Positions 1 through 5,463 of a DNA stretch of 7,496 nucleotides are shown piece by piece (within the stretch, counting starts at the first letter, position 1; every line of letters starts with the position of its first letter). Both the position numbers and the translations under genes were made by a program. Source of the stretch: JBJEFI01 sp051873875 (lineage in GTDB: Bacteria > Bacillota > Bacilli > Bacillales > Bacillaceae_G); assembly GCA_051873875.1 (NCBI GenBank), contig JBJEFI010000110.1, positions 1-7,496 of the forward strand. Direction: 5' to 3'. The notes beneath the pieces were generated by a model. The model saw only the letters and a program-made list of their open reading frames with translations, had not been told where the DNA came from and made no database searches.

Positions 1-1244
1 CCACTGCCAATTTCGTCAAATAGTAACAGCGTATTGTTGTTTGATGCACTCATAATTTCCGAAAGGTTTTTCATATGAGATGAAAATGTACTTAGTGCAT
101 TTTCAATACTTTGATTGTCGCCAATATCAACAAAGACATGTTCAAACACGGCTATTTCTGTATCTTTATGGCCAACAATGTGAAAACCTGACATGGTTGC
201 TAGTGTTAATAAGCCAATTGTTTTTAACACAATCGTTTTTCCACCCGCATTTGGCCCTGTAATAATTAAGCTTCGATAATCCTGCCCAATTTCAAAGTTA
301 AGTGGTACAACTGCCCCTGTTAATAGTGGATGTTTACAGTTCACCAATTTTATATAGCCATGATCATTTAATTTTGGCTCAATTGCTCCAACATGTTTAC
401 TAAATTTCGCCTTGGCAAATACCAAATCATATTGGCTAATTAGCTCAATATTAATTTTAATATGATAGATGTTTTCTAAGACCATTCCTGATAAAGTCGC
501 TAATATTTGATATTCTTCCATCGCTTCTTCTGCTTTTAAAATGGCTAGCTCACCGCTTAATTTGGCAACTGTACTTGGCTCTATAAATACGGTGGAGCCT
601 TTGGCAGACACTTCCACAATTTCTCCTGCAACTTGATTTTTATAAGAAGCAATAATTGGAATCGTATAGCGATCATCTTTCTTACTAATGAAAAACTCTT
701 GGATATATTTCTTATTCGTACCACTGTTTAAGAATTTATTTAAACGGTCTTTAATCTTCTCTTCCACGTTCTCAATATGACGTCGAATTCGTTTTAATTC
801 CTTACTTGCAGCTGAATCCACCATATTTCCCTTAATTGAAAAATTAATTTCTTCTTCCAAATTTCGAAATTCCGTCATTGAATTAGCATAAGAGGCTAGC
901 ACTGGGGCGAAAAATTCTTTCTCTTCCATAAACTTTTTAATCTTTCTGCATCCTCTTAAGAAATCAGCTATGCTAACTAACTCACTTGGTGATAAGCTCA
1001 TCCCTTTTTCTAGCTTTTGAATGATGCTTTCAATGTTGGAAATTCCTAAAAATGGCACATGTCCTTCTGCATCTAAAATTGTTCTTGCTTCCGTCGTTTC
1101 ATTTAAACGATTTTTCACTACTTTTAAATTGCCACTTGGCTCTAATTTATCTAATAACTGTTTTCCTAAACCACTAACGCAATAGGATTTCACGATTTCC
1201 TTCAATTCGTTGTATTGTAACTTTTCAAATGTCATCTTATTCAC
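1..1244 (-). CDS. MutS2-type DNA-binding ATPase, 3' part outside the window
   Basis: Open for 414 codons from a GTG at 1244 to the window edge, with no stop. The GTG is chosen because GAGGAG lies 8 nt upstream; the in-frame ATG at 1235 has no such site. There is no MutS mismatch-recognition domain at the N-terminus: the protein begins directly with the helical core, as in MutS2. A MutS2-like stretch FISKKDDRYTIPI is at about residues 185-197, followed by GEIVEVSAKGSTVFIEP at about 208-223. The ABC ATPase follows: Walker A GPNAGGKT (330-337), signature region with STFSSHM (385-391), Walker B LLLFDE (406-411). MutS2 proteins bind branched or recombination DNA, or collided ribosomes, rather than mismatches. 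Whether this one has the C-terminal Smr nuclease domain cannot be seen, so it could be the full-length form or a shorter paralogue. No good promoter is visible between its start and position 1300, so it may be read from the promoter near 1941-1969 through the structured RNA region. Confidence 0.9.
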   Translation of the reverse strand, partial: MNKMTFEKLQYNELKEIVKSYCVSGLGKQLLDKLEPSGNLKVVKNRLNETTEARTILDAEGHVPFLGISNIESIIQKLEKGMSLSPSELVSIADFLRGCRKIKKFMEEKEFFAPVLASYANSMTEFRNLEEEINFSIKGNMVDSAASKELKRIRRHIENVEEKIKDRLNKFLNSGTNKKYIQEFFISKKDDRYTIPIIASYKNQVAGEIVEVSAKGSTVFIEPSTVAKLSGELAILKAEEAMEEYQILATLSGMVLENIYHIKINIELISQYDLVFAKAKFSKHVGAIEPKLNDHGYIKLVNCKHPLLTGAVVPLNFEIGQDYRSLIITGPNAGGKTIVLKTIGLLTLATMSGFHIVGHKDTEIAVFEHVFVDIGDNQSIENALSTFSSHMKNLSEIMSASNNNTLLLFDEIGS

Positions 1245-1284
1245 TTTCTTTTCTCCTCACTATAACGTACTTGTATGATTAATA

Positions 1285-1768
1285 ATGAAGATACCTACCG
1301 ATTAGATTTCAATGATTCACAAAAAACTGTAGGCGGTATTCCCAAGTACGGTAGTGATTGGGAATAGTCCTCCGAATAAAATTTCACACTAGCACTTAAA
1401 AGTCCCGCTTTTGGACTTTTGAGGGATAGGGAGAAATTTCTCGAGGAGGACAGCCAGAAGTTAGACATGTGTATATTGCTAAAAGTTAATGCTTTCTTCA
1501 GCTTAAATACAAAAAAGCCGCGGGGATACCGCAGCTTTTACATTTATAAGGTACATGTACTTGTACGACGAAATAAGCAGCAAAAAATAGGCACTTGTCG
1601 TATCATTCCACGCTTTATCCCGTTCCAACTGACACTAGACTCGCCCTTTCATTTAAAGGCGAGATAAGTGTCAGTAAGAACCCGATTGGTTCAACTAACC
1701 ACCAGTAGGGATAAAGGAAACCCCACTGGTGGAAGTTTCACTTTATAAAGTATGATAGGTATCTTCAT
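1285..1768. repeat. 13-bp perfect inverted repeat crossing the outer one (pseudoknot partner)
   Basis: ATGAAGATACCTA at 1285-1297 is exactly complementary to 1756-1768. Its left arm lies outside the 15-bp repeat and its right arm lies inside it, so the two helices interlock. The left arms are separated only by 1298-1300, which would allow coaxial stacking into about 28 bp. Confidence 0.85.
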
Positions 1769-1929
1769 AGGTTTCGAAATAAATCCACGACAAAGCTAGG
1801 GGTATGAATTATACAAAATCCCCTTGTTTCTAGCTGATTTATTTCATTAAATTTTTCCTATTTAGAACCTACCGCACTCACAAAATGCACCTCTTATTAT
1901 TTTTATCGTCATTTTCATTGAAATCTAAT
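1301..1929. repeat. 15-bp perfect inverted repeat, outer closing helix of the RNA
   Basis: ATTAGATTTCAATGA at 1301-1315 is exactly complementary to 1915-1929, about 600 bases away. In the minus-strand transcript the 1929-1915 strand would be nucleotides 6-20, so this helix joins the 5' end to the 3' part. The match stops sharply on both sides. I see no flanking target duplication, so a transposon end is less likely than an RNA helix. Confidence 0.85.
1511..1540 (-). terminator. Intrinsic terminator hairpin inside the structured RNA region
   Basis: On the minus strand GCTGCGG (1535-1529) pairs with CCGCGGC (1523-1517) around a 5-nt loop, followed by six T (1516-1511). One pair is G-U only in this orientation. 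It would end a transcript from the 1941-1969 promoter after about 420 nt, ahead of the 3' half of the RNA and the MutS2-like gene. It may be an attenuator, or simply a helix of the full RNA. Confidence 0.6.
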
Positions 1930-1940
1930 TTCTTACAATT

Positions 1941-1969
1941 ACTATACTATATGCTTTCTTGAAAGTAAA
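1941..1969 (-). promoter_or_regulatory. Sigma-A type promoter of the structured RNA
   Basis: Minus strand: -35 TTTACT (1969-1964), 17-nt spacer, -10 TATAGT (1946-1941). The predicted start, about 1934-1936, falls a few nucleotides before the 5' strand of the 15-bp closing helix. That coincidence supports both calls. Confidence 0.6.
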
Positions 1970-1981
1970 GGTAACATCTAT

Positions 1982-1999
1982 ACGGTAATAATAACGGTA
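1982..1999. repeat. Direct repeat ACGGTA upstream of the RNA promoter
   Basis: ACGGTA occurs at 1982-1987 and 1994-1999, 12 bp apart, just upstream of the -35 element. A further GGTA is at 1970-1973. Spacing near one helical turn is compatible with a regulator site on one face, but the repeat is short and may be chance. Confidence 0.3.
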
Positions 2000-2019
2000 T
2001 TTAATGCTAATATAGAATA

Positions 2020-2451
2020 TTAATTGACTGGCTTATGATTAGGAACCAGCATTTCATATAGTTCATTAAATATTTTCGATTGATGCTTTGTTAACTTATA
2101 TGTATTTCCATCAATACGTAAATAACCTTGATCATTAATATCTAAAATGTGACTTGTGAGGTCTTCTTCAAATAATACCATGGATAAGAATTTCCCATCA
2201 TTTCTTATATTATTATATAGAGGAACCCTAGTATACTTAGAGTCATCAAATTTATTTAAAATTTGATTAATTTCTTCTTGTTTAGTAAATTCTACTTCAT
2301 ATATACCGTTTTTATAAAAACCAAAATGAATTTTAACAATCTTACTCTTGTATAGGACTTTATCTGCGGTTAATGGTGTCATGTAATAAGCAAATGTAAT
2401 AATCATCACTATCGCTATGCCAATTAATACATACCTTTTTTTCATACTCAC
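2020..2451 (-). CDS. Small membrane-anchored protein of unknown function
   Basis: About 143 residues. A lysine-containing N-terminus is followed by one hydrophobic helix (about residues 8-24) with no lipobox cysteine. The rest is a soluble domain of about 115 residues, predicted to lie outside the membrane. It has alternating beta-like stretches (IYEVEF, KFLSMVLF, YLRIDGNTYKL) and ends with an amphipathic helix (IFNELYEML). I recognise no family and see no catalytic motif. Start choice: TTG 2454, GTG 2451 and ATG 2445 are all in frame. The GGGGG at 2462-2458 is 6 nt before the GTG, which fits best; the ATG is 12 nt away. It lies 46 bp downstream of the ABM-like gene with no terminator between, so the two are probably cotranscribed. 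No GC-rich terminator follows; only an AT-only hairpin lies near 2003-2022. Confidence 0.7.
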   Translation of the reverse strand: MSMKKRYVLIGIAIVMIITFAYYMTPLTADKVLYKSKIVKIHFGFYKNGIYEVEFTKQEEINQILNKFDDSKYTRVPLYNNIRNDGKFLSMVLFEEDLTSHILDINDQGYLRIDGNTYKLTKHQSKIFNELYEMLVPNHKPVN

Positions 2452-2497
2452 CAATGACCCCCTTTTGGTTTCACACTTTATATGTATTTCCTTTCTG

Positions 2498-2821
2498 TTA
2501 CTTATATTTATGTATATCCATTACTTCCGTAAAGTTTTCTTCGGTTATTTCATTCTTTCCTTCTAATAAAACTGCTTGGAACGAGTTAAATAATTCTTGA
2601 ATTTCCTTATGTTCATTCACCAATTCTATACTTTTATTATATTCCTCTTCTGATTTATATTTTGTAATTTCTACCCATTTTGTTTCATCTTCATTGCTTC
2701 TTAAATAGATGGTTTGAAAATCGAGATACTTTCCATAGATTTTACTGGCTTCTTTTTGTATATCAAAATACGCTTCAGTTTTATCTTTTTCAATGTAATA
2801 AACGTACATTTTTACAAACAT
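2498..2821 (-). CDS. ABM-like / dimeric alpha-beta barrel small protein
   Basis: 107 residues, soluble, no signal peptide. The order of elements (strand MFVKMYVYYI, helix EAYFDIQKEASKIY, strand FQTIYLRSNEDETKWVEITKY, helix YNKSIELVNEHKEIQELFNSF) is that of ferredoxin-like dimeric alpha-beta barrel proteins of the ABM type. Such proteins include small monooxygenases, haem-degrading enzymes and many proteins of unknown role. No haem or substrate ligand can be assigned, so a specific reaction is not claimed. The ATG at 2821 follows AAGGA with about 9 nt spacing. It is the first gene of a probable two-gene unit with the membrane-anchored protein downstream, and it is separated from ldh by a strong terminator. 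The short upstream gap (2822-2919) shows no convincing promoter. Confidence 0.7.
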   Translation of the reverse strand: MFVKMYVYYIEKDKTEAYFDIQKEASKIYGKYLDFQTIYLRSNEDETKWVEITKYKSEEEYNKSIELVNEHKEIQELFNSFQAVLLEGKNEITEENFTEVMDIHKYK

Positions 2822-2919
2822 CTGCTCACTTCCTTGTACCTTTTTTAAAAAGTAACTAATTCACCTTCCTCATTCTACGAGTTGAGAATAAATTCCTTCA
2901 CTCCTCTGATTACTCCCAT

Positions 2920-2953
2920 AAAAAAAATCCTCCTTCACCAATTGGAAGGAGGA
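2920..2953 (-). terminator. Strong intrinsic terminator after ldh
   Basis: Minus strand: TCCTCCTTC (2953-2945), 8-nt loop, GAAGGAGGA (2936-2928), then eight T (2927-2920). The 9-bp perfect stem begins 6 bp after the ldh stop codon. Confidence 0.95.
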
Positions 2954-2959
2954 AACTAT

Positions 2960-3907
2960 TTATAACACTGGTTTCATCGTTTCTTTCAACACTTGCATCG
3001 AATGATCAAGCTTTTGTAACTCTTCTTCTGTTAAATCTAATTCGATAATGGAGCTGACGCCCTCGCGCCCAACAACAGCTGGGGCACTTGAATAAATATC
3101 ATGTTGACGATATTGTCCATCTAAATAAACGGATACAGGTAAGATGGCTTTTTCGTCATCTAATATTGCTTTTGTAATTCGAGCCACACACATCCCAATA
3201 CCGAAATAAGTAGCTTGCTTGCGTTCTATAATATAATAAGCTGCATCTCGCACATTGACGAAGATTTTCTCTAAATCATCCTTATTATATTTAGTGTTGT
3301 GCTGTTTCATATAAGTAGCTAGCGGTTGAGCGCCAATAAACGTATGACTCCACGTCGCAAATTCGGTATCACCATGTTCCCCCATAATATATGTATGGAC
3401 GTTACGAGGATCAACACTTAAGTAGTTCGATAATTCATGACGCAAACGAGCCGTATCTAGTGTCGTTCCTGAACCGATAACTTGACCTTTTTCTAAGCCA
3501 GATTCCTTCCAAGCAATGTAGGTTAGAATATCAACTGGATTAGAAGCAACAACTAATATACCATTGAAGCCAGCAGCCATTATCTCTTTAATAATGGATT
3601 TCATAATAGATGCATTTCGTTCCACAAGTGCCAGGCGTGTTTCACCTGGCTTTTGGTTTACACCTGCTGTAATGACAACAACAGTTGCATCTTTACACTC
3701 GTCATAATTGCCTGCCCAAATTTTTGTACGAGAAGAGGCAAATGCCACACCATGAACAAGGTCCATTGCTTCTCCCTCTGCTTTTGCTTTATTTACATCA
3801 ATTAATACTAATTCTTCTGTAATACCCTGATTGACAATCGAATAGGCAATGGCTGTACCAACAAACCCAGTACCTACGATGACCACTTTATTTACGTCAT
3901 TGCTCAT
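2960..3907 (-). CDS. ldh: L-lactate dehydrogenase
   Basis: 315 residues, the usual length. It reduces pyruvate to L-lactate with NADH in the cytoplasm, regenerating NAD+ during fermentation. The Rossmann glycine motif GTGFVG is at residues 12-17 and the NAD ribose-binding Asp at 37. The mobile-loop motif NQKPGETR (84-91) includes Gln85, the residue that marks LDH rather than malate dehydrogenase, and Arg91. Also present are Asn123, Asp151, substrate-binding Arg154 and the catalytic His178 in GEHGD. Arg156 and His171 match the positions used for fructose 1,6-bisphosphate activation in Bacillus LDHs, so allosteric control is likely. The ATG at 3907 follows GAGGAG with 8 nt spacing. It is 58 bp downstream of the HAD phosphatase gene with no clear terminator or promoter between, so cotranscription is likely. 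I see no obvious Rex-type palindrome (TTGTGAA..TTCACAA) in the gap. Genomes in this group often carry several ldh paralogues, and this may be one of them. Confidence 0.96.
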   Translation of the reverse strand: MSNDVNKVVIVGTGFVGTAIAYSIVNQGITEELVLIDVNKAKAEGEAMDLVHGVAFASSRTKIWAGNYDECKDATVVVITAGVNQKPGETRLALVERNASIMKSIIKEIMAAGFNGILVVASNPVDILTYIAWKESGLEKGQVIGSGTTLDTARLRHELSNYLSVDPRNVHTYIMGEHGDTEFATWSHTFIGAQPLATYMKQHNTKYNKDDLEKIFVNVRDAAYYIIERKQATYFGIGMCVARITKAILDDEKAILPVSVYLDGQYRQHDIYSSAPAVVGREGVSSIIELDLTEEELQKLDHSMQVLKETMKPVL

Positions 3908-3965
3908 CTCATCTACTCCTCTTTTTGTTATGTACTACCATTTATTATGGGAAAGATTCTCTTTT

Positions 3966-4781
3966 TTATGCTTCATTTAACATAAATTCCTCTACAACAA
4001 GGGCAATTCCTTCTTCATTATTAGAGGTCGTAATATAATCTGCCGCTTCTTTAACCGTTGCTTGAGCATTTCCCATTGCCACGCCTAGACCAGCGTATTT
4101 AATTAAATCCAAATCATTATAGCTATCCCCACAGGCAATTACTTCTTCTTTATCGATTCCTAATTGTTGAAGTAAATAATGCAAGCTCGCTCCCTTGTTT
4201 ATTCCCTTTTTCGTGAACTCTAAAAAATATGGCTTGGAACGAACGATGTCATAGTCATTCTTTAACTCTTCTTTCACTTTTTCTTCTAGTACCGCTATTT
4301 TATCTGGGTCATTTCCCATCAATACTTTTACAACTGGTTCTGTAATCGCTTCTTTAAAAGAAGGAACAACTTTTATTTTCATCCCTGTTAATTTTGAAGA
4401 AATATTTGTAAAGGGATTATCTTCGTCTGTAATTAACTCCGCTTCCTTATATGTATGGATATTTGCCTGTTCTCGTTTGGCAATATCGTATAATGTATGC
4501 GCACGTTCTGGCGTTAATGCTTCACAGTAAATGATTTCTTTCGTCTTACAATCGATGATAACGCCACCATTAAAGGCTAATATATAACTTTCATATGTAT
4601 CTAATTGCAATTGCTTTACTAAATGTTGCATTGCAAATTGGGGCCGCCCCGATGCTAATATGACTTTCTTGCCTCGTTTTTGTGCTTCAATTAATGCTTC
4701 TATTGTACGATCTGAAACAGTTAAATCATCCTGCAAAAGTGTATCATCCAAATCGAGTACGATTGCTTTGTATGTTGCCAT
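3966..4781 (-). CDS. Cof-type HAD-superfamily phosphatase
   Basis: 271 residues from the ATG at 4781. All four HAD motifs are present: I DLDDT (nucleophile Asp10, acid/base Asp12), II Ser44 in LASGRP, III Lys196 in NKGAS, and IV GDSYND (218-223) followed by the family phrase GVAMGNA. The large cap between motifs II and III (about residues 80-185) is the C2 type of the Cof/YidA group. These cytoplasmic Mg2+-dependent enzymes dephosphorylate small phosphorylated metabolites such as sugar phosphates or flavin precursors; the substrate here cannot be read from sequence. An in-frame ATG at 4796 would add five residues, but its purine-rich site abuts the start codon. The 4781 ATG has GGGGGAAAGG just upstream and gives the standard family N-terminus. 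It lies upstream of ldh and is probably in the same transcript. The upstream region (4800-4850) has TATATA-like segments but no well-spaced promoter. Confidence 0.93.
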   Translation of the reverse strand: MATYKAIVLDLDDTLLQDDLTVSDRTIEALIEAQKRGKKVILASGRPQFAMQHLVKQLQLDTYESYILAFNGGVIIDCKTKEIIYCEALTPERAHTLYDIAKREQANIHTYKEAELITDEDNPFTNISSKLTGMKIKVVPSFKEAITEPVVKVLMGNDPDKIAVLEEKVKEELKNDYDIVRSKPYFLEFTKKGINKGASLHYLLQQLGIDKEEVIACGDSYNDLDLIKYAGLGVAMGNAQATVKEAADYITTSNNEEGIALVVEEFMLNEA

Positions 4782-4894
4782 ATTCCTTTCCCCCATCCTT
4801 TCTATTTCATATATACTCTATATACTGCCCACACCAGCCATTGAATAATTACAAACACTCAAAGTCAAACTAACATGAAAACGGATTCAAAGTA

Positions 4895-4924
4895 TTAGCA
4901 CTACTGAATAAAATTAGTTATACT
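4895..4924 (+). promoter_or_regulatory. Possible promoter for the small membrane protein gene
   Basis: TTAGCA (4895-4900), 18-nt spacer, TATACT (4919-4924) on the plus strand, 40 bp before the start codon. The -10 is good; the -35 is weak (4 of 6). Confidence 0.4.
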
Positions 4925-4963
4925 AAAATAGAATGTCACACTTCTGTAAAAGGGGTAGAAAAT

Positions 4964-5170
4964 ATGGTTGAATTATTAGGAATACTAGCTGGAGTTTTCG
5001 TTTTAATCTCCTTCGTTTTAACTGGTGAACGTCGAATTAGAATGGTTAATATAATCGGTTGTACCCTTTTCGTTATATATGGGTTAATGATTGGGGCACT
5101 AAGTATTTGGATTCTTAACGGTATTCTCGTTTTTGTACATATCGGTTATTTAATAAAAGGAAAATGTTAA
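4964..5170 (+). CDS. Small three-helix membrane protein, YgjV-like / SemiSWEET-sized
   Basis: 68 residues, almost entirely hydrophobic. Three membrane helices are likely (about 3-20, 27-43, 45-63), with a short charged loop GERRIRM between the first two. Size and pattern (LLG.LAG...LISF, then N.IG...F.IYGL.IGALSIW.LN) resemble short bacterial proteins of the YgjV-like and SemiSWEET-like groups. The resemblance is from pattern only and no transport function is claimed. The start at 4964 has AAAAGGGG 8 nt upstream, a good site, and a promoter candidate lies in front. It is the only plus-strand gene in the window, divergent from the HAD gene and convergent with the small RNA at 5211-5390. No plus-sense terminator is obvious downstream: the hairpin at 5225-5256 pairs fully only as minus-strand RNA. 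Confidence 0.75.
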   Translation: MVELLGILAGVFVLISFVLTGERRIRMVNIIGCTLFVIYGLMIGALSIWILNGILVFVHIGYLIKGKC

Positions 5171-5210
5171 AATTAGACAAGCCGCAAGCGGTCCGCTCAG
5201 CACATATCAT

Positions 5211-5259
5211 AAAAAAACAAAAAAGCCGCATAGGTATACAAAAATACCCACACGGCTTT
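5211..5259 (-). terminator. Strong terminator of the small RNA
   Basis: Minus strand: 13 contiguous pairs between 5256-5244 and 5237-5225 (several G-U, possible only in this orientation), extended by AAA/TTT. Two T tracts follow, 5224-5219 and 5217-5211. Confidence 0.85.
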
Positions 5260-5390
5260 CATCGAGTGAGTATGCAAAAATAGCCCTGCATACCCACGAA
5301 TTTTTTTCGAAGGTAGCAGAGTTAATGGTGATGATGGATTTGTGTTAAACGTAATCCGCTCACTTTCATACTACTCACTCTTTCTCGTTT
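5211..5390 (-). ncRNA. Candidate independent small RNA (about 180 nt)
   Basis: A self-contained minus-strand unit with a good promoter (5397-5426), about 180 nt of non-coding sequence and a strong terminator (5211-5259). Near the 5' end GAGTGAGTA (5380-5372) is complementary to TACTCACTC (5272-5264) just before the terminator, closing the RNA end to end. A competing local hairpin pairs 5295-5287 with 5276-5268 (9 bp with one G-U). It shares bases with the closing helix, so the two cannot form together. The middle (about 5315-5350) is C/A-rich and mostly unpaired, with CCATCATCACCAT, which could base-pair with targets. No ORF with a ribosome site is present, and the next downstream gene on this strand is over 400 bp away. 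That argues for a trans-acting RNA rather than a riboswitch. I do not recognise it as 6S or another named RNA. Confidence 0.6.
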
Positions 5391-5396
5391 TTTTCT

Positions 5397-5426
5397 AGTA
5401 TATGTCTTTTTATGCTTAGATGTAAA
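5397..5426 (-). promoter_or_regulatory. Sigma-A type promoter of the small RNA
   Basis: Minus strand: -35 TTTACA (5426-5421), 18-nt spacer, -10 TATACT (5402-5397), each 5 of 6 to consensus. It begins right after the terminator of the nucleosidase gene, as expected for an independent unit. Confidence 0.7.
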
Positions 5427-5427
5427 T

Positions 5428-5458
5428 AAAAAGCTGTCGTTGTGCACCGACAGCTTTT
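5428..5458 (-). terminator. Terminator of the nucleosidase gene
   Basis: Minus strand: AAAAGCTGTCG, 8-nt loop, CGACAGCTTTTT. The 11-bp perfect stem starts 6 bp after the stop codon and ends in a T tract (5432-5428). Confidence 0.93.
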
Positions 5459-5463
5459 CTACA

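Larger units (their letters stand above)
1285..1934 (-). ncRNA. Candidate large structured RNA (about 650 nt) or long structured leader
   Basis: A 775-base gap without a credible gene, rich in paired segments. Seen directly: a 15-bp perfect inverted repeat (1301-1315 with 1915-1929) and a 13-bp perfect one (1285-1297 with 1756-1768). They cross each other, giving an H-type pseudoknot whose two 3' strands are only 3 nt apart. Other helices: 1776-1785/1836-1845 (10 bp), 1794-1802/1820-1823 plus 1831-1835, 1699-1710/1721-1732 (12 bp), 1629-1636/1667-1674 with 1640-1645/1658-1663, 1564-1569/1597-1602, 1517-1523/1529-1535, 1367-1373/1445-1451 with 1379-1385/1433-1439, 1398-1405/1413-1420 and 1337-1345/1358-1366. 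Two helices (1707/1724 and 1519/1533) carry a pair that is G-U on the minus-strand RNA but A-C on the plus strand, so the RNA is minus sense. A promoter places the 5' end just before the 15-nt closing strand. I do not recognise the family. OLE, ROOL and GOLLD are comparable in size, but I cannot match this sequence to them. It may instead be a leader of the MutS2-like gene. Confidence 0.65.

Noticed and set aside
1511..1540. Possible T-box terminator/antiterminator
   Set aside because: No T-box sequence (GGTGG..ACCGCG) is present and no aminoacyl-tRNA synthetase or amino-acid gene follows.
1419..1667. Plus-strand open frame of 82 codons in the non-coding region
   Set aside because: It starts with TTG without a ribosome site, runs through several hairpins and the terminator, and has no recognisable protein character.
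1300..1880. Possible ORF-less group II intron (GTGCG near 1875-1879 on the minus strand)
   Set aside because: No domain V hairpin with a GAAA-type loop and conserved AGC/GTT strands could be found, and no reverse transcriptase is present.
1870..1900. Minus-strand AGAGGTGC resembling the start of the lysine riboswitch
   Set aside because: The other conserved lysine-riboswitch elements do not follow, and the gene downstream is not a lysine gene.
2875..2919. 14-codon minus-strand reading frame after the ldh terminator (MGVIRGVKEFILNS)
   Set aside because: It starts directly at the T tract of the terminator with no ribosome site or promoter of its own.
4660..4873. Plus-strand open frames antisense to the HAD gene start
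   Set aside because: They are antisense to a gene with all four HAD motifs, lack ribosome sites and show no domain.
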